From contig JBLHLB010000268.1 of assembly GCA_047618505.1 (NCBI GenBank), forward strand, positions 1-5,900: a DNA stretch of 5,900 nucleotides, in the 5' to 3' direction. The position numbers were made by a program, and so were the translations under genes. Shown piece by piece: positions 5,811 through 5,900 of the stretch (positions within the stretch are counted from its first letter, which is position 1; every line of letters starts with the position of its first letter). Origin of the DNA: JBLHLB01 sp047618505 (GTDB lineage Bacteria; Planctomycetota; UBA1135; GCA-002686595). The notes under the pieces are model-generated. The model saw only the letters and a list, made by a program, of their open reading frames with translations, searched no databases and was not told where the DNA came from.

Positions 5811-5900
5811 TGAGGTCGATTCCGGCCCCTAATGAGACGACAGGATGGACCGTCGCCTGCCGTCAATCCACGGGAAGTCTTCTCCGTGTAGCTCCTACTG
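5811..5900 (-). other. Leader of the flippase gene at the window edge, probably non-coding
   Basis: No gene can be supported here. On the minus strand one frame is open from the window edge to TGA 5809-5807, giving an ATGA overlap with the flippase start. Its 30 codons lack the GC-rich third positions of the neighbouring genes and resemble nothing known. A second frame has TAG at 5897-5895 and again at 5831-5829. A TTGACG sequence on the minus strand (5866-5861) looks like a -35 box, but no good -10 lies 16-18 bases downstream of it, so a promoter is only suggested. Confidence 0.3.
5836..5864. repeat. Inverted repeat upstream of the flippase gene
   Basis: Arms GACGACAGG (5836-5844) and CCTGCCGTC (5856-5864) are inverted copies at 8 of 9 positions, around an 11-base spacer. 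In a minus-strand transcript the mismatch becomes a G-U pair, so a 9-pair hairpin is possible 26 bases before the flippase ATG. The repeat overlaps the TTGACG sequence. It could be a regulatory site or a leader hairpin. There is no U-run, so it is not a standard terminator. Confidence 0.3.

Noticed and set aside
5807..5898. C-terminus of an upstream minus-strand gene ending in an ATGA overlap with the flippase
   Set aside because: Only 30 codons are visible, third positions are not GC-rich like the neighbours, and there is no recognisable sequence. It cannot be decided from this window.

Overview
This window is a GC-rich stretch (clearly above 60% by eye, not counted) of bacterial chromosome, most likely from a Gram-negative or planctomycete-like lineage. 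Nothing in it fixes the taxon. Genes are tightly packed, starts include GTG, and Shine-Dalgarno sequences are weak. No tRNA, rRNA, CRISPR array, insertion sequence or phage gene was found.

Layout from left to right. (1) Positions 1-619, plus strand: the C-terminal part of an uncharacterised protein that resembles the end of a TIM-barrel, glycoside-hydrolase-like domain. Its reading frame is broken at a GGGGG run directly followed by TAG (148-155), and coding continues in the -1 frame. (2) Positions 626-2751, minus strand: two GT4-type glycosyltransferases joined by a 4-base GTGA overlap, which moves the start of the second gene to 1711. (3) Positions 2752-2839: an 88-base divergent intergenic region with a striking imperfect palindrome centred on 2800. 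(4) Positions 2840-3280, plus strand: a thioredoxin-coupled (pI258-type) arsenate reductase, with every catalytic residue present at the same numbering as the staphylococcal enzyme. (5) Positions 3303-4454, minus strand: a third GT4 glycosyltransferase. (6) Positions 4467-5810, minus strand: a polytopic Wzx/PST-family lipid-linked oligosaccharide flippase, 12 bases upstream of that glycosyltransferase. (7) Positions 5811-5900: the leader of the flippase gene, probably non-coding, with a second, weaker inverted repeat.

Functional reading: the flippase and three glycosyltransferases form part of a surface polysaccharide (O-antigen, capsule or exopolysaccharide) cluster. The glycosyltransferases would build a lipid-linked repeat unit on the cytoplasmic face and the flippase would move it across the inner membrane. 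Polymerase, chain-length, export and initiating genes are not in the window. A solitary arsC sits on the opposite strand inside this cluster and splits it into two minus-strand units (flippase-GT and GT-GT). The broken gene at the left edge faces the cluster convergently, with only 6 bases between stops.

I see no convincing new multi-gene system. The points most worth checking are the frame break at 148-155, the palindrome at 2784-2816, and an arsenate reductase in a place where a Wzb-type low-molecular-weight phosphatase would be more usual.
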